Of a DNA stretch of 64,000 bases, positions 25,216 through 37,354 are shown in pieces (the stretch's first letter is position 1; every line of letters starts with the position of its first letter). The DNA lies in contig NC_089990.1 in assembly GCF_036417845.1 (NCBI RefSeq), positions 317,501 through 381,500 of the forward strand, given 5' to 3'. The translations under genes were made by a program, and so were the position numbers. A model generated the notes under the pieces. It was not told the origin of the DNA. It was given only the letters and a program-made list of their open reading frames with translations, and did not search any database. The stretch comes from Apteryx mantelli. Lineage: Eukaryota > Chordata > Aves > Apterygiformes > Apterygidae.

Positions 25216-25240
25216 CTTACTTTTCGTCCAGAAAAGTAAG
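25216..25240. repeat. Perfect inverted repeat, 10-bp arms, 5-nt loop
   Basis: CTTACTTTTC (25216-25225) and GAAAAGTAAG (25231-25240) are exact reverse complements around GTCCA. No known function; it may be a chance palindrome or a remnant of a small element. Confidence 0.75.
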
Positions 25241-25652
25241 TGCTACATAAACATAAAAGACAAAAGAAATGCAGCAGGGAAGCCGCAACATCTGAAGGCA
25301 CCATATGTCTCACATATCACCACCAGCCCCTTCCCCTCCTTCTTTGGCTTGATACGTTTTGCAAGGGGTTAACTGCCAGATGAGATAAAAAAAGATGCAG
25401 CCCCCACCCCTTCATCTTCCCTTCATTGTTTAGAGCCCTTCCTGAACTTGGGGACGGCAGCAGCAGGAGCAAAAGGCATGGAATAAAACCAGCCCCAATC
25501 TTTGAAATGCCGCGACTGCCTGAGAGTGATGAAGACAATAGGCATGTGGCAAAACTGATTGTTGCTTGGAGATGGTTTTAATAGACAAACTTGGCGTCAG
25601 GATCGCTTCCGGGACATTAACATCTCTTTGAGGTGCCTACAGCCAAAAAAGT

Positions 25653-25858
25653 TTAAAAGTTTGCTGATGATACAAAACTGGGAGGAGTGGCTGATACACC
25701 AGAGGGCTGTGCTGCCGTTCTGAGGGACCTCAACAGGCTGGAGATATGGGCAGCAATTTTTTACTGGGAAGGCGATAGAGCACTGGAACGGGTTGCCCAG
25801 AGAGGTTGTGGCATCTCCATCCATGGAGATATTCAAAAGCCGCCTGGACAGGGCTACC
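25653..25858 (+). mobile_element. CR1 LINE fragment with internal deletion, keeps RT F/YADD box
   Basis: In the frame beginning AAG at 25657 the DNA encodes KFADDTKLGGVADTPEGCAA, the reverse-transcriptase motif region of CR1 ORF2, followed by LRDLNRLEIWA. At about 25757 the reading jumps directly to the 3' untranslated block GGAAGGCGATAGAGCACTGG and on through CATCCATGGAGATATTC and GCCGCCTGGACA. The rest of ORF2 and most of the untranslated region are therefore deleted. The fragment is dead: both the upstream enzyme and the downstream terminus are missing. Confidence 0.92.
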
Positions 25859-25859
25859 T

Positions 25860-27975
25860 CTGTGCTCCCTCTGCTGAGGGCCTCTGGGTAGGCCACAAAA
25901 CTTCCCCTCTTCCTGGCAAACAGTGCATGTGGCAGCAGACCATCTTAAAGAAGGAAGTCCAGCTGGGAAAGTCTGTCTGCAGAAGAAAAGAGACGTAAAG
26001 CCTACAAGCTACAACTCTTATGGAAAACTGCAGCATCTCAGACTAAAATACTTAAGTGGTTGGTCAGAAGTTCAATTTAATTAATTTGGGTTACATGTTA
26101 AAAAAGCCCTGCTAGCAAGAACTTTTCCCACACACACAGATGAGAGGACAACATTTGTCCAGCCAAAAGTAATGAATCTGATGAAAATTTGATAAAGATT
26201 TTTCAAGTACTCAGATGTAAAACCTCCCAGTACGTAGACTTCATTTCAAGTCATGGCTTGTCAGACTTGGTCCACAACACTTTCCTTCCCTCTCCATTAT
26301 TTAAGGGATGAATAAATCCCTGAACACAGAATAAATGTAGCTCTGAACAAAGAAAGTGCTAATAAAAGTTGCTCTTGCAGCATTTCCAGCCATAGTGACA
26401 GCAGGAAAACATCAAGAATTTGTGGCAGATCTTTTGGTTCTCATGAGGTTTTCAGTCCAGTTCTTCACACACGTGTTTATGTGAAGGTCTGGAGTTGGCC
26501 ATGGAGTAGCTCCATGTCCAGATACAGCTTCCTCTGGCAACGGGATTCAGCTCAGCCCTCAAAAGCTGATTCTCAGGCCCCTCTCTTCTCCTAACAATAT
26601 CCTCACCCTGACGTGGCTGTACTTGCAGCTTCAGATACCCTTTCTTAAAAGGAGTCAGCTGCAAAAGAAGGTAGACTAATTTCCAGCTCTGTAGCTCTTT
26701 ATAGGGCAGACTACCTGCTACACAGACCATCACTGTGCGGTGCTGGCACCCCTCAACTTCTCTTGGCAGCCAGCTCTAATGCACCTTGGAATCTCCAGAA
26801 AGCCACAGAAGCGTCTAGTCCTGCCAGTCTGAAGCATACTGGTAGCTTGTTGAGTTATTGGCTGGACAGCAAAGGCCAAGAGATATCCATGGAGCAGAGA
26901 AAGTGCCAGAGAGAAGCCAGTACTTCTGCTTTGGACACATTATCTCCATGTCAGGACTACGTAAAAATAGTTCAGAAAATGTTGTTTTTTCTCTCCTGGG
27001 CGGCAATGCCTCTTTACCAAAACTGAAATCCTTTTTGAAAATGTTGGCACCTTTTTTGACACAAAAGCATTCTAAGGCCTAGAACAAAGCACTTCAGGCA
27101 GGAATGACGATGAGACCCAACCTTCCCTCCCCTAGGCAGCAGCATGGCGGTCCAGACACGCTCCCCTGTTCCCAAGACAGGAAGGATTTCTCAGAGTCCT
27201 ACCCAACCAGGCTGGCGCCACCAGAATGGAAACCAGTAAATGTGGTATCCATATGGAAGGGAAGGGAGACACAAGCTATTGGGACAGCTGAAGGCTAAAG
27301 GACAGAGTTGATGGATGTATCTGTACTGGCAATGAATCCTCTTAGGCTGGGAATTATAAAAATGTTTCTAACCCTCAAAGGAATAACACACTGCAGCAGC
27401 CTCCTGGCAGAGCAGGAGGCACAAAAACCTGGCTAGTTTTCATGTGTAACTCAAGATGTTTATAAAAGGGTAGGATGTCTTGGCCAGGATAAAGAGGGAT
27501 TCAGACTCAATTGCCCAGTCCAATGGTCTCTTTGGAGACCCTGCTTTAGCCTACTGCTGGATTCAAGTTAGATATCTGGGTTTCCCAACCTTAGGGTAGG
27601 TTTCCTAGATATGGAGCTAGTGATTTGTCCTTTATCTACGAGGATTTCTCAGCTTAGCTTGCTGACATTGTTTCATTTTGAATAAATAATGACATATTTA
27701 TTGAAGAGGGGATTGCTGAACCCATTTTTATATCATCTTTAGTATGAAAATGTAATTATAAAAGATCACAGGAACCCTCTTTTGCAAGTGTGAAAACATG
27801 TAAGCCTACTGGCCTTGGAGTCTATCTGTGTCTAATGCCATTAAAATTCATCAAAAGCCCCATTTTCAGGTGGATACAGCTTTCTCTTTTGTGTTGTAAT
27901 AGAACTGTGTGTCTTTCATGCCCAAAGTGTGCAAAGCAATCTCTATACAGTCCTCCCCATCTCACAGAGAGATAT
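25860..27975. other. Unique non-coding DNA, no gene recognised
   Basis: Only short frames without recognisable motifs. No RNA gene or recent repeat was seen. Confidence 0.55.
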
Positions 27976-27979
27976 TTTT

Positions 27980-28060
27980 AGGCTTTATTAATGTTTGTAA
28001 AGTGCTTTACAACTCATGTGTGAAAAGTTCAAAGTGTCAAGTACTGTACTGTTATTAATA
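27980..28060 (+). mobile_element. Possible ancient MIR/CORE-SINE-type relic
   Basis: ATTAATGTTTGTAAAGTGCT, then TTACAACTCATGTGTGAAAA and a TACTGTTATTAATA tail resemble the amniote repeat segment TTAATGTTTGTAAAGCGCTT...GAAAGGCGCTAT...TATTATTATT. The copy is short and degenerate, so this is an inference from pattern order. Confidence 0.45.
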
Positions 28061-28064
28061 TCAG

Positions 28065-29490
28065 CTTGGTTCCCTAACAAGGATGTTGTGGTGTGCATAT
28101 TTGAGCGGGTAATCTTATCATTTGAAGGATGAACTGGTCTCAATCTATTTTTTTGGCATGTTCGGCTCCAGACTTCCCTTCAGCAGCTGACATATGGGTT
28201 TTATTGTTCAACTGACTTTCTTCTTGAACAAACATCTTGACTGAAGCACATGTGAAGGGAGGAGGGGAGACATTCCTCTCCGTATATGTTTGAGTTTGTC
28301 TGTGTTCTTGCTATGTGGTCCCAGGGAACACTGGGACCCTGCCTGTTTTTAAGTTCTTTGCTTCCCAGTTTCCAAGGCCAGATGGTGCATCCTGACATTA
28401 TGTGGCACTTTGCATTACCTCTGATCCCTGAACTTGTTACAAACAAGGATGAGAGGTCCTTACCATGGCTGTTTATAGCTAAGGAATGTCATATTAGTTA
28501 CCACTATGATAATAGAACAGGTTGCACCGGAAACCAAGGAAGAACATACGTTGGAGGGCACTTTTCTTGCACTAATCTGTGACACAGTGTTTTTCTACAC
28601 ACCTGTGTATTAGTTCTGCTCATATGCATCCTGGTTACATTTATGTCAAAGCTAATGGATTTGTTGGTTAAGGTCAAGTGCATTGAACTGCATATACATT
28701 CACTGTTGCCTTCTACTGGACACTGGACTTGGTCTTTTGTGCCTGTGTTGGCTAAACAAATTCTCAGATGATTCCACCTAGTTTTGACACTGTATTTATT
28801 ATTAATCAGTTTATTACTAATTGCATTATTATAATGCCATAGTGCTACATTCTGCATAAACACAAAGCAAGAAATGGTCCTTCATAATCTCATGCAAAAC
28901 AAGGATGAGGAGTAGAAGTGGTGGAGTTCATTCAGTTTATGGACAATCCTTTTCTTTTCTTATTCTTGTGGCAAAATTGCTGCAAACTGCATATGATCAA
29001 GAACATATGTATACCTGTTAGCCTTTGCTCACATGAATTATACTAGCAGCTTCTGCGGCACTTACGGACACAACCCAAAGAGTGCTGTGAGATGGGACCC
29101 CCATTGGCTGTTAACACGAAGGTAAATGTTAAGAGTAACACCTGGCTTCTATTACTGCTAACTGCAAACATTTATACAAACATCGCCTAACTCACACAAG
29201 CGATGTTTTCATGCAATGCTCCACACAAAATCATTGTAATGACCACTTTCTCATTCTCCCAGATGCTGATGGAAGCTGGTTAAGACAATTTCAGTCTAAA
29301 GTGGGCTCTACTCTTAGTCTTAATCACTGGAAGATTTTAGCCTGCCACAGAGTCAGAGCCTAAAGCCTTCATATATTCAAGTAGTTAGATAACCAGGAAG
29401 GTTATTCACAGGGAATGGCTGCAGCACTGGGTCCCTGGAGACAATCTGCTTCCTGCAGAAGCATATAGTATTATGCATATTATATTGCAC
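28065..29490. other. Unique non-coding DNA, no gene recognised
   Basis: Contains only short frames (up to 119 codons, minus strand, 28504-28863) without recognisable features. Confidence 0.5.
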
Positions 29491-29495
29491 ATGGA

Positions 29496-29698
29496 AATCA
29501 TAGAATCAAAGGGCAGCTGAGGTTGGCAGGGACCTCTGGAGATCATCGAGTCCAACCCCCCTGCTCAGGCAGGGTCATCTACAGCAGGTTGCCCAGGACC
29601 ATGTCCAGTCCGGTTCTGAGTATCTCCAAGGATGGAGACTCCCCAACCTATATTGCCAACCTGTTCCAGTGTTCAACCACCCTCACAGAGGGAATCCA
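29496..29698 (-). mobile_element. CR1 LINE 3' end, short truncated copy
   Basis: The plus strand begins AATCATAGAATC and continues through GACCTCTGGAGATCATCGAG, CCCCCTGCTCAGGCAGGG, CAAGGATGGAGACTCCCCAA and CCAGTGTTCAACCACCCTCA. It is closely similar in layout to the copy at 17629-18050 and in the same orientation, but only about 200 bp long. Non-autonomous remnant. Confidence 0.94.
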
Positions 29699-30034
29699 TT
29701 TGTGAGCTCAAGATCTTGTCTCAGATAGCAAAGCACTGTTATAAATATCTATTTTTTCAAGAAGACAGTGAAGTCCACAGATCCACAGAGTTAGATAACA
29801 ATGGTTTATCTCACAGTTGTGATCTGCTATGTTTTCTATTATGTCTAATAAGGGATGAGCTGGATTGCATTCTTTCCTAAAATGAAGGCAATATTAAGAT
29901 CTCCCTGTTCAACCCTGGTCCTCATCTTTTTAAAGCCTGTAGAAACTTCATTACCTTTAAATGTGAAAACTCTAAAAATGCTAGTTGAAACTTTTCCAAA
30001 GTTTAAAAAATTATCATATTTGGGTTGATAGTAA

Positions 30035-30063
30035 AAGCTTTGTTTTATTACAAAACAAAGCTT
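30035..30063. repeat. Perfect inverted repeat, 12-bp arms, 5-nt loop
   Basis: AAGCTTTGTTTT (30035-30046) and AAAACAAAGCTT (30052-30063) are exact reverse complements around ATTAC. This is the longest perfect stem noticed in the window. It is too short to be a microRNA precursor. Confidence 0.8.
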
Positions 30064-32369
30064 AGAATACATTTGAGGCCTCTAAGGAACAATGGGACTA
30101 GATCCCTTCTGCCACTCATAAAAGATTAACTCTGTGGGATGTCTGTTAGGTGTCTCTGCATGAACTGGTTCTCTCCTAGTTTCTTTCATCTGGATCTTAT
30201 TGAAGTTTCCAGAGGAGTAAGATTCATGGAGAGAGAATATGTCATTTATAGTTTTTGGCCATGCTTTATGAAGTGCTACAATTTCAGGACATTTTATCTC
30301 CGTAAGAAGCCTGATCTGCTTTACTGCCTAAGTGCTCCAAGGGTAGATTGGTTCCACACTTACCGCCTGTGTAGCTTTGTTTTAAAGAGCTGTATTGATG
30401 CCCATTATAGCTGGGCTGGCACAGAAAGCCCAAGCACAAGAACTGGAAACCACTCACACACTGGAGGAACAATACCATACGCAGAGCAAGTCACCTTCCT
30501 CTTAGCGTCCAGTTCTTGCTGCTTCCCTGAGACATGGATCTAAATAAACTGATGCAATACAGGAGCTGAGTGAGAGGGCCAATGCTGTCACTGGTGATCA
30601 GTTGCCTCAGAAGACGAGAGATAAGTGCTCAAACCTAGACCAGGTGGGGCACACACATCACCTGGGATAAGCAAACTCACTCACAGCTAGCGAGTGAGCT
30701 TATTTACATGGCAAATCACACTTTTCCATATTCAGATTTGGGGACAAATGAAGATCAAGTTCTGTTCACCAAGAAAATATAAAGGCTGTACTTTCTAGAG
30801 AGGCCAACTTGTACTGTACTTGTGATATAGGTAGTGTGACATTTATTTGAAATGATCTGTATTATCCTCCCAATTTTTCAAGAGAAATTTGTTACTTGTA
30901 ATGTATTATTATATAAGTGCTGAGGATGCAAAAGCTCTTCCTGGCACACATGCATCAATTACAGTGGAAGGATATGTCAGGACATGTTTTCTCATGTGTT
31001 GAAGACTGAAAATGCAAACTATGGAACAAACTTGGTTGAGATTAATGATCTATCACAGGGCTAAGATCTCAGGATATTTTTTTCCTTTTGAGTTCTTCTG
31101 TCCCCTGTAAAAGGTCATAGTGAGTCTTGATGCTATTTGTTTAGAAGCTATAGAAAAAAAATTAAAAGGAGACAGTGCTGCCAAAAATCAATCATTAGAG
31201 ATGTTGAAAGACTTAATGTTTTGGCAGAAGCCCTTCTTACCATTCATTTGCCAGTCCAACTGTTGAAAAAGTTGTCCTGGAAATGAACATGTTTAGTATG
31301 AGCAGCTAGAACTAGGCATCTTTCATATCTCCCAAATAAATAACTTCAGTGCTTTTTCCAGCTGGGAAAGTTCACGCTGCAGGTGAATGATACGCAGAAT
31401 ATAGGTGCCATAATCTGGTGTGCTCTTGGAGTGGCACTACTGATGCTCTCTGTCTTTCATGTGGTCCAGATGTTTTGCAACATCAGACTGCAGCTAGTAA
31501 TGATTGGGGTACTGGAGAGGTTATCTTCCGGCAAGCGTTTTAAGAGCTAATACCTTGCGACCCACAACACGTGCTACAATGCATATAACACCTCATATAC
31601 CTGATTACCAAAGACTACCTCTGAAGGCCAACTCCACCACCAAATGCCTGCTATATGACTGGCTCCAGTCTAGACAATAGCACATCTTTGCAAACTCAGT
31701 TCTTCTGTCTGCATTATCTAAGTGTCTTTTGACTCAAGTGTGATGGTACACTCTGGGCATTTCAATATTCTACCTTCATTCACCAAACATGTACGAATGG
31801 CCAGAAATGTACAAATGTCATTACAAGGGAGCTAGCCCATCAGTGGAGATCTGTACAGCCACCAAAGAGAAACCCCACAACCCAGTGATAATCCCAGTAC
31901 CTGCCAGTGATTAGCACAGCTCAGACACCCCAAAATATTCATTAGATGGTGGCAGCAAAATAAAGTCATTTTCCTCTTGGAAAAAAGTATTAGCAATCTT
32001 GGTAAAAAAAGGAAGTCTGTATATGCTTATTGGTAAAATTAAAAAAGAAAGTAAATTTAGATGTTAGGAAGATCATTCAAAATGATTGATAGAGTTGTGA
32101 AGGGAGAAGAAAAACTTGCCAAAGAACACAGAGATGACAATGGTTTCTGTGCTACGGTGATGCACTGTTCTGCCAGGTGTTGACTGTAAGCCCTTCTCTG
32201 AAGAGTTTCAGCCAAATTTAGATGGGATTTGTGAGCATGAACAGAGACAGCCTGGACCTGGGGGAAATGTTTGCCTGCAGATCAGAAGCTCATGGCAACT
32301 TTACTGGCTGTGGCCTGGGAGGGTGGATGTGAACTGGGGGAAAGCCCCACTTCCAGATCCCGAAGTTTA

Positions 32370-32397
32370 GTAATTTGCACTCCCAGGTGCAAATTAC
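32370..32397. repeat. Perfect inverted repeat, 11-bp arms, 6-nt loop
   Basis: GTAATTTGCAC (32370-32380) and GTGCAAATTAC (32387-32397) are exact reverse complements around TCCCAG. The arms contain ATTTGCAC, one base away from the octamer ATTTGCAT bound by POU-domain factors, so a paired protein-binding site is conceivable. Pairing does not extend beyond the 11 bp. Confidence 0.8.
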
Positions 32398-33480
32398 AGA
32401 GCAGAAGAAACCTTTCTATATCTATACAGAGGATTTGTCAGGTTTAGGGGAATATAGCTCTGAGTCACTGCTTCAGAATAGCTCAGTGAGTGGCTGGTAA
32501 AGTATGCAACAAAACTATACACTAGCCGGGGTTAGGAAATGGTACTCCACTCTTGAGTGGAAAAGCAGTCATGACGGGGAACAGATGATCCCTCTGCTGA
32601 CTGATATAGGTCACATTTTCCCTGAGCTGCATATGAAATACTGTGAATACTTTACTTCCCCATGCTCTGGTTCATATTCCAATGAACCAGGTTCTGGGAG
32701 GCTGCAGGAAGGGCATGGATGTGAGAGGTATGTGACACAGTGGTTGGTGGCGGTTGTTTCTGTTGTTTTTCTAATTCAGAACTGGGCTGGGTTTCCTGAT
32801 CCTCTTGCTCTAAGCAGTCAGCAATTTCATTCCAAGCTTTGTTATTGATTCCAACTGGAAAACTGCTGGTGTAGTAGCCCATGAGAAAGTCATTTCACAG
32901 CTGTCCAGCAGTCTCTTCTAGTAGAGGGAGGTAGGTGATGGCAGGGATAAAAGCAGAACATATCTTCCTTCACGGATCTGAGCTGGGGTATGCTATTGCT
33001 GGGTACTTAACTGACGTGTACCTCCCAGCTCGCTGCATTTTACTGATGGGAAGAGTAGGTCCTCAACAGTTTTCTCCTCCCTGTTGGAAGAACTACTTAA
33101 TCAACACTGCCAAGACTTGCCAGGATCAAATGTGGAGGCCTGAGTGCTCCTGACCCCTGTATTTTGGGACAGTTTAAATCTTGAGATAGATTCATATTGG
33201 GGCCTATTTCTAAGAATTTCGAAATGTCTAAATTTTTTTTTTAGATGACAAGGAAACAACAGGTAAAAAAGCATCAGAATGGTTTAAAGGCAAAGAGGGA
33301 AAATATTCTGGTCCTGTACCATCTCAGTATGATTAATGGATTCTCTTAGAATGACTTTCCAAGATCTGTTTTGTTACAGAAGTGGTGCTGATGTATGCTT
33401 TCAGGAATAAATACTAAGTAAATAATTATTAAAATATTGTTTACTGTCACTTTTAGACACTATTCATAACACCTAGGTCT

Positions 33481-33615
33481 CACACAGTACTTTCCACCAA
33501 ACATTTCAGAAGGAGGCAAAAACTGTTAGCCGCAATTTACATTTGGGGTGGTTAAGACCCAGGAACCTGAAATGTAAAGCTTGTGATAGGTCACAGAGGG
33601 AGCCAGGGTTACGCT
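33481..33615 (-). mobile_element. Possible ancient MIR-type relic
   Basis: CAATTTACATTTGGGGTGGT, TAAGACCCAGGAACCTGAAA and GATAGGTCACAGAGGGAGCC follow the reverse complement of a MIR-type SINE core (TTTACAGATGGGG...GAGGTTAAG...GGTCACACAG...GAGCCAGG). Divergence is heavy, so this rests on block order. Confidence 0.5.
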
Positions 33616-33619
33616 ACCA

Positions 33620-36600
33620 GGCCAGCGCTGTTTTCCTTGGGCTGCAATGGAAACACCCTGACGTGCACCCAGACGTGGTCCTTAACACATATACACACGT
33701 GTGCACATGCACACTGCATGCTCCCTCTGCCTGCAAGCAGCTGCGTACTAGCAAACCAGGTGCCCAGTTCTCCCTGAAAGAGCTTATTTAATGTCTGGGT
33801 GGGGGGGTAAGAAGAAAGCATGGCAGTGAATATAGTAAAGCCGTGCTTTCAGCTTTTCCACCCTTTAAAGGATGAAAATGTAAAGGAAGGTGTCAGAAGT
33901 CAGTTTGCTTTGGCAGAAGGGGTGGGGGAAACCCTGAGGCCTGGCTAGAAGCCAAAGGATTTGTACTGGCTACAGCCAAGATGACGCAGTGAATCGAGGA
34001 ACAGAAAAACATTTGTGCTGTCTCCAGTCCCAGTGATTTGGCTCTTGGAGTGGCTGAGGAGGGGAGGGTTGAAGGTGGTACTGGTGGAGGGGGGCACAGC
34101 GGGAGAAGAAGGATGGCACCGGCTTGTGGTGCCACTAAGGTCCTGGCCAATGTCCTGCTGCCCCATTGCACAGGGAATTCCTTTCTACTTGCTTCAGGAT
34201 GTGTGTGTCGAGGTGTGCATTGAGGAAAAAAAAGCTAAATAACCCCTTTGGCATTAACCCTTATGATGGTGGCTTTTTCTGCCCAGCTGAGCAAAGGAGC
34301 ACTCTGAGGGATGGTTAAGGAGAAATCCCATTCTTCCAGGCAGGGAAGGACACAAACCTCTTTGGAAAGTTCTTAGTAAGCCATAGGTCCCACTTTTCTA
34401 GCTTTTTACCCCCATTTTCACTTGGTTTCTGAATTTCCATTTTCTGGACAGGTCTGAAAAAGCCCAAGCACCATAAGGGAGGCTCATCTCAGGGGCTTCC
34501 CAGACTCACTGAGCAGAACTCACCATCCTGGAGGAGACATTCGAGGCTATCATCTCAAATGGATGTGAAAAGAGCATCTGTCCAGGTTCCCTAATCAGTA
34601 AAATATGATTATGGTGTCTAGAGAGTTAATTCCCTGCCAACCCGTCCTCACCCCAAACCTCTAACAGAAATCCCAGCTCTCCTCAGTGAAATACATGATT
34701 TTATTTTTGCTGATTTTATTTTTGCTGGAGTAATGGAGGGCAGAGTAGAGAATAGGAGAGTTCTTAATTTAGAGGAGTTAGAAATCCTGCTTTCATCTAA
34801 CAAACTGGAGAAGGCATCTCCTGACTTGTAGTTCTTGTTTCTGGGTTGTACATATGGAAATTGTTACTCTCAGTTATTGCGAATAATTACTTAGTGACAC
34901 TGGAATTCCTCGTCATGGTATCACACCCATGTTAACGCTCCTTCCACCATGCTGCACTAAACTGGTTATATTGAGGACATCACTCAGGCATGACCAGTCT
35001 CCCATCGGAAGGTTTTGTCTGCTGTCTGCAGCCTCTGATTGCTGTTTTGAGGAAATGGGCTTGTACGCAGGAGAGTTAGTCACAGTGCTTTGAATTGGGT
35101 GGAGGAGCTTTGCAAAGATAACTCCTGAAAGCCTCACTGGGAACTGGACGGCCAAGGTGTGATCAAAGTGTTTCCCTCAATCTACTCCTGCCCTGGAAAG
35201 TCGCTTACTTCCCCCTAATAGGAAAAAGGCAGATATTTGGAAACAGTCCTGATCTGCTCCCAACGACCTGCCAATTTGCCTGTGACCTCACTTACTCATT
35301 AACAAGGGCTGCAAGATTTTAATCTCTCCCTCTAACAACATCGTCCTACACTCTTCCAAAGTTGGACTAGCTTGGAGATGTCTCCAGGAAGCCAAACCCC
35401 CCAGATTTCTGCAAAGATGCTCAATTTTTATGACCACCTGTAAATGATTGCCAGCTTCCCTCTTTGAATGGTGAGCCCTATTGTACTCCTGAGGAAATAA
35501 AAATGCATCCCTGTGCAAGTCCTGGGGCACCATAAGGGACAGAATATTCTTATCAGACAGGTAAGGGCATCAGGGCTAATGAATGATGTAACTGAGCTTG
35601 TGGCAAGATAGTGCTGTTGACTCCCCTCATTGTCATATCCTCATTTGGATAGAATGAGCAGTTGTTCTGCTGTCCATATTTCCAAGGGTTTTATGGGACC
35701 ATTTGTGGGACACTGTAAAGTTAATAGGCATTAGGTAGGAATAAAACAATCCCAGCAATGGATTTTTGTGGCTCCCAAATTAACAAAAACATTTTTTGTT
35801 TCCATTTTCTTACCTTTTTGCACTAAGGCCAAATCATTTCCGAAACCAGACCATGCCAGACCAAATCAAGCTTCCTTTTCTTTCGGTTTGTTTACAGTTA
35901 AAAAAAAATCCTATTGTATGTTTCTATTTTTTCCTAATTAAACTTAGGTTGTTTGAAATGAAACTTTATTCCAAAATGAAAAATGACCATCTTCTGACTT
36001 CACTGAGTTGTTCATGTTTTCTGGCTAAAAAAATTCTAACAATTTGATACAAATGGCTTTGATTTGAAGAAATATTGGGGGCATTTGGGTTGAAGTAGTG
36101 TTCCTACATTTGCTCAGGAGTCACTAAGGAGCTGATTCCTTCTGTCTGTCTTCACTGACAAAACAATGTTTGATGATGAGGGAGGAAGAGAGTGGAGAAA
36201 AGAGAAATAAACCCAAAGACCAGTGATGCAAAGTCTCAAAAAGCCTTGGCTTCCATGGGCTTGAGGGCTGTGGAAGAGATGCTCAACACCTTGGCAAATC
36301 CAGCTCACATCATCTAATGCTTGGGAAGCAAGGGTGAGAAGCAGGAAAGCACAGCTCAGTGCTAAGCTAGGCTGTGTTGCCGGCTCTAACAGGAGCTCAT
36401 TTTATCCAAGGGTCAAGACAACATGAGAATCTCTTTGAAACCCTCCCCACCCGCCATCCTTGAGTCAAAGGACATGAGAAGAAAGACAGGATTTCAGTGT
36501 GTGCATAGAGTGTGGACACTGGGGAGGGGGAAACCTCCGAGGAGAAGGAAATGTTTATTCTGTTCTGCTGTTTAAAGCCCATCCATCAGTTCACACTTGA

Positions 36601-37220
36601 TGGCCAGGACTGTCTACAAGGCTGAGAAAGGAGACAACATTACCCAAGGAGCTGCTGGGGAACAATGGAAGGAAATACCGACTCCGAGAATGACACACAC
36701 AGAGGAGGGGTTTGCAGAGAGAGAGGACGTGAATGGGATAATGTTTTGGGAGCAGATGTGAGCAACGGAGCACACCACTGCTGGAACCAGCTCGCTGCCT
36801 CACAGTTTTGCCCTCTCAGCAGCCTACAAAGGAGCATCAGGGCCATAGCCAGACCCTCTCCCAGCAGAGAGCTCCCAGAGTGATTTATTCACAAGGGGAT
36901 CAGTGGGATCACATCCCTGCTGAATGCTCCTTGTGACAGTCTGTCAGCACTGACATACCTCTGTGGATAAGGGACCCACCCTCTGACACGGAGTGCAGTT
37001 TCCCACGGGCTCCAAAATACGCAGGAGAAATTTGCTTTATAGGAGCCTGTTCTGCAAGGCCTGCAGAAGGAAGGAAGAATCAAAGTTTCCAGGCAATTCT
37101 GGGCATGCTGACAATGCATTTATGCTAACAGCAGCACACCAGGATGAGAAGGCAAGACTTCGGGCAGTGCAGGCATGAGGTGCACATCACACTGTTTTGT
37201 CCTCACTGGTTCCCTAAAGG
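33620..37220. other. Unique non-coding DNA, no gene recognised
   Basis: A G-rich stretch lies near 34060-34110, and a perfect 15-bp duplication at 34696-34725. Frames are short and unrecognised. A faint MIR-like similarity at about 35245-35300 is not strong enough to call. Confidence 0.5.
34696..34725. repeat. Two perfect 15-bp direct repeats
   Basis: TGATTTTATTTTTGC occurs twice back to back (34696-34710 and 34711-34725). A small tandem duplication. Confidence 0.9.
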
Positions 37221-37222
37221 AG

Positions 37223-37350
37223 ACAGGAATCCTGGCTTCTGTTCCAGATCTGACCTGTGATTTGCTCTTAACCTTGAGGAATGCACTAGATCTTCCTCAC
37301 CTGTCGACTGGAGATAATGATGTTCACCTGCCCACTGGAAGGATGATTCA
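37223..37350 (+). mobile_element. Ancient MIR-type SINE relic
   Basis: CAGGAATCCTGGCTTCTGTT, CCAGATCTGACCTGTGATTT, CTTAACCTTGAGGAATGCAC and CACCTGTCGACTGGAGATAA follow in order the MIR-type body (CAGGAATCCTGGGTTCTATT, CCCAGCTCTGCCACTGACTT, GTGACCTTGGGCAAGTCAC, CATCTGTAAAATGGGGATAA). The block order over about 125 bp makes chance unlikely, despite the divergence. Confidence 0.6.
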
Positions 37351-37354
37351 TATC

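Larger units (their letters stand above)
29700..33475. other. Unique non-coding DNA, no gene recognised
   Basis: Includes a 134-codon plus frame at 30139-30543 with no recognisable domain and two perfect hairpins listed separately. A stretch near 32040-32150 looks faintly like an old LINE tail but is too degraded to claim. Confidence 0.5.

Noticed and set aside
32040..32150. Possible old CR1 tail
   Set aside because: Only a vague similarity with no block order that could be defended.
30035..32397. Hairpins at 30035 and 32370 as microRNA precursors
   Set aside because: Stems are only 11-12 bp and pairing does not extend outward, much shorter than a pre-miRNA stem.
35245..35300. Possible MIR-type relic
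   Set aside because: Weak resemblance to the CTCTGCC...TGTGACCT block; too short and diverged.
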